The notes under the pieces are model-generated. The model was not told where the DNA came from, did not search any database, and worked only from the letters and a program-made list of their open reading frames with translations. From Sulfurimonadaceae bacterium (lineage in GTDB: Bacteria > Campylobacterota > Campylobacteria > Campylobacterales > Sulfurimonadaceae): 64,000 bases of DNA. The position numbers were made by a program, and so were the translations under genes. Of this stretch, positions 60,679-64,000 are shown in pieces. Position 1 is the stretch's first letter. Each line of letters opens with the position of its first letter. The DNA is taken from NCBI GenBank assembly GCA_016744575.1, contig JADGEC010000004.1, forward strand, positions 1 through 64,000. Reading direction: 5' to 3'.

Positions 60679-61377
60679 TTACTTTAGACTAAGATCTAAC
60701 AATTTTTGATCATATTTCCAGTAAGTCGTTACACTCGCATCTCTATTCTCATGCAAACGCTCCAAGAACACGGCTCTTGATACTTCAACAGCACCCAGAC
60801 TCTTTAGATGATCCGTCGGGACCTGTGCATCGATAAAGTCAAAACCCCAGGCCTTCAGATGCGCTACCAGCACTGCAAATGCAGCTTTGGACGCATCACT
60901 GACCTTGGCGAACATCGACTCTCCGCAAAAGACTCCGCCGATAGCGACACCGTAAAGACCACCTACGAGCTTTCCATCTTGATAAGCCTCGACTGAGTGC
61001 GCGTAACCCATCCCATGCAGTACCACGTAAGCTTCGATGATATCCTCAAGGATCCAGCTTCCACTCTGACCCGGACGATAAATGGCAGAACATGAACGCA
61101 TAACCTCTTCAAAGGCCGAATCAAAACGAAACTCAAACTGTTTAAGTCGCTTTCTCAGTGAACGTCTAAGCTTAAAATCATCCAGGTCCAGTATCAGGCG
61201 AGGGTCTGGTGACCACCAGAGGATAGGATCCTCTTTAGAGTACCAGGGAAAGATACCACTGCGATAAGCCAGCAAGATGCGCGAAGGGCCCAGATCACCG
61301 CCATACGCGACAATACCATGCTCATCGGCAGAATCCGGGTGGGGAAAAGTCAATTCGTAACGTAGCTGCGGTATCAT
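60679..61377 (-). CDS. aat: leucyl/phenylalanyl-tRNA--protein transferase
   Basis: A 232-residue enzyme that adds Leu or Phe to N-terminal Arg or Lys, creating N-degrons for ClpS. Motifs: GIVAYGGDLGPSRILLAYRSG, GIFPWYSKEDPILWWSPDPR and HSVEAYQDGKLVGGLYGVAI. ATG 61377 is chosen because the mature sequence begins MIPQLRYE; the frame runs on into clpA. It directly follows clpA, so ClpS, ClpA and Aat form one N-end-rule unit. Confidence 0.95.
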   Translation of the reverse strand: MIPQLRYELTFPHPDSADEHGIVAYGGDLGPSRILLAYRSGIFPWYSKEDPILWWSPDPRLILDLDDFKLRRSLRKRLKQFEFRFDSAFEEVMRSCSAIYRPGQSGSWILEDIIEAYVVLHGMGYAHSVEAYQDGKLVGGLYGVAIGGVFCGESMFAKVSDASKAAFAVLVAHLKAWGFDFIDAQVPTDHLKSLGAVEVSRAVFLERLHENRDASVTTYWKYDQKLLDLSLK

Positions 61378-61399
61378 GAAAACAGAAAGTACCGCATAT

Positions 61400-63592
61400 C
61401 TATTTTTTTCTGCCCTCAAACGTCAATTGCAACTCTTTGTCATAATCGACAAAGACAGTCCCGCCATGTCTCAGCTCACCAAAAAGTATCGCGTCAGTAA
61501 GGGGGTCTTTGACCTTTTCCTGGATCAAGCGATCAAGCGGACGTGCACCCATCTCCGGATCGTAACCCATCTCAGCAAGATAACCGCGTGCTTTCTCACT
61601 CAATGCTACTTTGACTTTTTTCTTTTTCAACTGCACGTTGAACAGACGGATGAACTTATCTACGATAGACTCCACCACTTCTGTATCTAAGGACTTGAAG
61701 TCGATCACAGCATCCAAACGGTTTCTAAACTCTGGGGTAAAGAAGGATTTCATCGCCTCATTGCGTGAAAGCGTCTGATCGGCGTTAAAGCCCATGACAG
61801 AACGCTCTGTCGCTCCGATGTTTGAGGTCATGATCAAGATGACGTTCTTAAAGTTGGCCTTGAATCCGTTATTGTCCGTCAACGTCGCACTGTCCATCAC
61901 CTGCAACAAGATATTTATCAGTTCCGGATGTGCTTTCTCGATCTCATCGAGCAACAAGACCGTATATGGGTGTTTACGTATCGCTTCGGTCAACAGACCA
62001 CCCTGCTCGTACCCTACGTAACCCGGAGGTGCACCGACCAGACGACTAAGCGCATGTTTCTCCATGTACTCACTCATATCAAAACGCTCAAAGTTGACGC
62101 CCATCACTTCAGCCAGAGAGCGGGCAAGTTCTGTCTTACCAACACCAGTAGGACCGGAGAAGAGAAACGAAGCTATCGGTCGATCCTGAGCGTTCAGGCC
62201 GGCACGGCTACGTTTGACTGCCAAGGTCACTTTCTCAACAGCTACATCCTGTCCGATGACAAACTTCTTAAGGTCATTCTCCAAAGTAGCGAGACGTTCG
62301 ACATCATCTTCACCGATGCGTGAAGTCGGCACTCCAGTGATCTTGGAGATGATGGCTTCGACATCATGTGGAGTCACAGTCGCACGTTTCTTCTTTTTCA
62401 GATGAAACGAGGCTCCAGCCTCATCCATCAAGTCGATGGCCACATCCGGCAAAAAGCGATCTGTGATATATTTTTTGGAGAGATCGACCGCACTACGGAG
62501 TGCTTTATCCGTATATTTCAGCGAATGGTGCTCTTCATATTTTGGACGTAAGCCTTTTAAGATGAGAAAACTCTCATCAAGTGAAGGCTCGTCCACATCG
62601 ATCTTTGCAAAACGGCGGCTCAGCGCTCTATCTTTCTCAAAGACATTACGGAACTCACTGTAAGTCGTCGCACCCATACATTTGAGTTCACCCGAAGCCA
62701 AAGCAGGTTTAAGCTGGTTAGAGGCGTCCATACTACCACCATTGACAGCTCCGGCACCGATTAATGTGTGGATCTCATCGATGAACATGATGGCATTATG
62801 CTTGGATTTAAGTTCGTCGATCACTCCCTTAAGACGCTTCTCAAAGTCACCACGGTATTTGGTCCCGGCAAGCATCGCGCCCAGGTCTATGCCAAAGAGT
62901 GGTGCACCTTTAAGGATGTCAGGGACATCGTCCTCTGCCAGACGAAGTGCCAGACCTTCGGCAATAGCGGTCTTGCCGACACCAGGTTCCCCTACCAGGA
63001 TAGGATTGTTCTTCTTACGGCGGCAAAGGGTCTGTACGACACGCTCTATCTCATCACTACGGCCGATGACGGGGTCGATCTTCCCTTCTCGTGCAGTCGC
63101 TATTAGGTCGACTGCATACTTTTCAAGGAAACTCTCTTCATCACTGTTCGTACTCTGCGCATCTACGTCACGGTGCGAGATGACTTCAAGGACATCCACA
63201 CGACTGACATCATACTCCTCCAGCAAAAGACGGGCATAAGTATGCTCCTCCTCATACACCGAAGCGATAAGATCACCGACATCCGCTTGCTGCTTCTGCG
63301 CACTCTGTATATGCCGGATCATCTGGTCGATCATCCGTGAGAGCGCGACGGTCTCGAACGGCTCTTGATGGATCTCTTCTGGTAAAGGCTGCATGGTATT
63401 GGTGATGTAGCTTCCCAGTGACTCACGCATCTTGGAGGCATCTGCCCCACACTCTTTGATGATCTTCACACCCTCTTTAGAGCCAAGAAGGGCAAAAAAG
63501 ACATGTTCGATCGTCAGATATTCATGTCGCTGGTCTTTCGCATAGCTTAGTGCTTTTTGAAAGACAGCATTAAGTTCAGCACTTATCATCAC
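61400..63592 (-). CDS. clpA: ClpA, AAA+ unfoldase of the ClpAP protease
   Basis: A 730-residue Hsp100 protein with an N-terminal Clp-N repeat domain (residues 1-145) and two AAA modules. D1 has GEPGVGKTAIAEGLA and IMFIDEIHTLIGAG; D2 has SGPTGVGKTELARSLAE and VLLLDEIEKAH. No ClpB-type middle domain is seen. It unfolds substrates, including those brought by ClpS, for ClpP. It overlaps clpS by 4 bp. Confidence 0.97.
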   Translation of the reverse strand: MMISAELNAVFQKALSYAKDQRHEYLTIEHVFFALLGSKEGVKIIKECGADASKMRESLGSYITNTMQPLPEEIHQEPFETVALSRMIDQMIRHIQSAQKQQADVGDLIASVYEEEHTYARLLLEEYDVSRVDVLEVISHRDVDAQSTNSDEESFLEKYAVDLIATAREGKIDPVIGRSDEIERVVQTLCRRKKNNPILVGEPGVGKTAIAEGLALRLAEDDVPDILKGAPLFGIDLGAMLAGTKYRGDFEKRLKGVIDELKSKHNAIMFIDEIHTLIGAGAVNGGSMDASNQLKPALASGELKCMGATTYSEFRNVFEKDRALSRRFAKIDVDEPSLDESFLILKGLRPKYEEHHSLKYTDKALRSAVDLSKKYITDRFLPDVAIDLMDEAGASFHLKKKKRATVTPHDVEAIISKITGVPTSRIGEDDVERLATLENDLKKFVIGQDVAVEKVTLAVKRSRAGLNAQDRPIASFLFSGPTGVGKTELARSLAEVMGVNFERFDMSEYMEKHALSRLVGAPPGYVGYEQGGLLTEAIRKHPYTVLLLDEIEKAHPELINILLQVMDSATLTDNNGFKANFKNVILIMTSNIGATERSVMGFNADQTLSRNEAMKSFFTPEFRNRLDAVIDFKSLDTEVVESIVDKFIRLFNVQLKKKKVKVALSEKARGYLAEMGYDPEMGARPLDRLIQEKVKDPLTDAILFGELRHGGTVFVDYDKELQLTFEGRKK

Positions 63593-63888
63593 ACTTCCTC
63601 CATCGTTGCTTTTAGCGGGTGGCCCTGCTCTCTAGCTAGTTTGCTCACCTGCATTATCTTCGTCTCTGCTACTTCATAGGTGAAGACACCACATGACCCA
63701 CGGTCTTTGCGATGGACCTCAAGCATGATGACCTCTGCTTCTGCGTAACTCTTATGAAAGATGTTCATCAGCACTTCTACGACAAAATCCATGGAGGTAT
63801 AATCATCGTTTAAAAGTAGGACATTGTACTGCTTAGGTTCCATCAAGGAAAGTTCTTCGTCTAGTTCATACTCTTTTTTAGTGCTCAA
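63589..63888 (-). CDS. clpS: ClpS, adaptor for N-degron substrates
   Basis: A 99-residue adaptor. The substrate-binding core is intact: VLLNDDYTSMDFVVEVLMNI with the Asn and Asp that hold the N-terminal amine, HKSYAEAEVIMLEVHRKDRG with the His, and a C-terminal LAREQGHPLKATMEEV. The start codon is TTG, with AGGA 8 nt upstream. It is followed by clpA with an ATGA overlap. The region up to 64000 is its promoter side. Confidence 0.95.
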   Translation of the reverse strand: MSTKKEYELDEELSLMEPKQYNVLLLNDDYTSMDFVVEVLMNIFHKSYAEAEVIMLEVHRKDRGSCGVFTYEVAETKIMQVSKLAREQGHPLKATMEEV

Positions 63889-64000
63889 TCTCTTATCCTG
63901 TGTTGATTAGGGATAATGTAACAATAATTCTGTGTCGATCTGCTTAAAGATACAAGGCACCTATAACAACGCTGTGTGTTATCAGGCTTGTCGTGGGTGC

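Noticed and set aside
61794..63239. Long plus-strand ORFs opposite clpA, up to 185 codons
   Set aside because: Rich in Ser, Pro and Arg, as expected from the complement of coding DNA; clpA explains the region fully.
1..64000. CRISPR array or prophage
   Set aside because: No regularly spaced repeats and no phage structural, integrase or lysis genes were seen.

Overview
The window reads as chromosomal DNA of a sulfur- and nitrogen-metabolising Campylobacterota (formerly Epsilonproteobacteria) of the Sulfurimonas/Sulfuricurvum/Sulfurovum type. The basis is protein character and gene order. The order rplY-pth-lptG-lysA-pheA-hisC-fliF-fliG-fliH-dxs, and the block cheY-prmA-ftsH-PSD-like, match arrangements known from Campylobacter. 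The octaheme HAO-like cytochrome, flavocytochrome c sulfide dehydrogenase and NosL proteins fit free-living chemolithotrophic relatives. The genus cannot be fixed from sequence alone. Promoters follow the group's habit of a good TATAAT box with no clear -35 box. Nothing looks like a phage, a plasmid, a CRISPR array, or an rRNA or tRNA gene.

Layout: 0.1-9 kb holds a small HTH regulator, HU, MsrB, an outer-membrane protein, a periplasmic cyclophilin, a Sel1 protein, a PiT phosphate transporter, SerS and a large membrane-anchored TPR protein. At 9-9.3 kb is a non-coding, strongly base-paired gap between convergent genes. At 9.3-15.5 kb, on the minus strand, lie a PSD-like protein, FtsH, PrmA, CheY, HisA, HisH and a Cache-domain membrane protein. 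At 15.7-18.7 kb are an LpxL acyltransferase, a dimeric dUTPase, a tiny Cys-rich protein, an FMN-type flavoprotein and a DNA-binding protein with a histone-H1-like tail. At 18.6-24 kb a tight minus-strand operon encodes two NosL-type proteins (three NosL-like domains), an ABC ATPase with FtsX permease, a Cys-motif membrane protein and a SafE-type membrane protein. This is probably a copper or cytochrome-maturation system. No nosZ is present.

At 24.8-37.6 kb is a respiratory and signalling block: a di-heme peroxidase, two c-di-GMP enzymes, a five-gene operon (tetraheme cytochrome, Tat-exported 4x[4Fe-4S] protein, NrfD-type quinol module, octaheme HAO-family cytochrome, periplasmic protein), and then a flavocytochrome-c-sulfide-dehydrogenase flavoprotein, a Rieske protein and a class II cytochrome c. 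At 37.7-44.7 kb are an LRR-protein-kinase whose 3' end runs into a 287-bp inverted-repeat element, a sirtuin, a probable ovothiol pathway (OvoA plus an OvoB-like PLP lyase) and PgeF. At 44.7-64 kb, all on the minus strand, are dxs, fliH/G/F, hisC, pheA, lysA, lptG, pth, rplY, pilT, tal, a DUF4105/DUF3015 pair and the N-degron module aat-clpA-clpS.

Most notable points: an octaheme HAO-family enzyme wired to an NrfCD-type module rather than a NapC/NrfH-type one; the MITE-like element that supplies the stop codon of the LRR-kinase; two genes that appear to start at near-cognate codons (ATA, ATC) with well-placed Shine-Dalgarno sequences; a PSD homologue with Thr where the self-cleaving Ser should be; and a near-identical 21-bp promoter-region repeat ahead of dxs and rplY.
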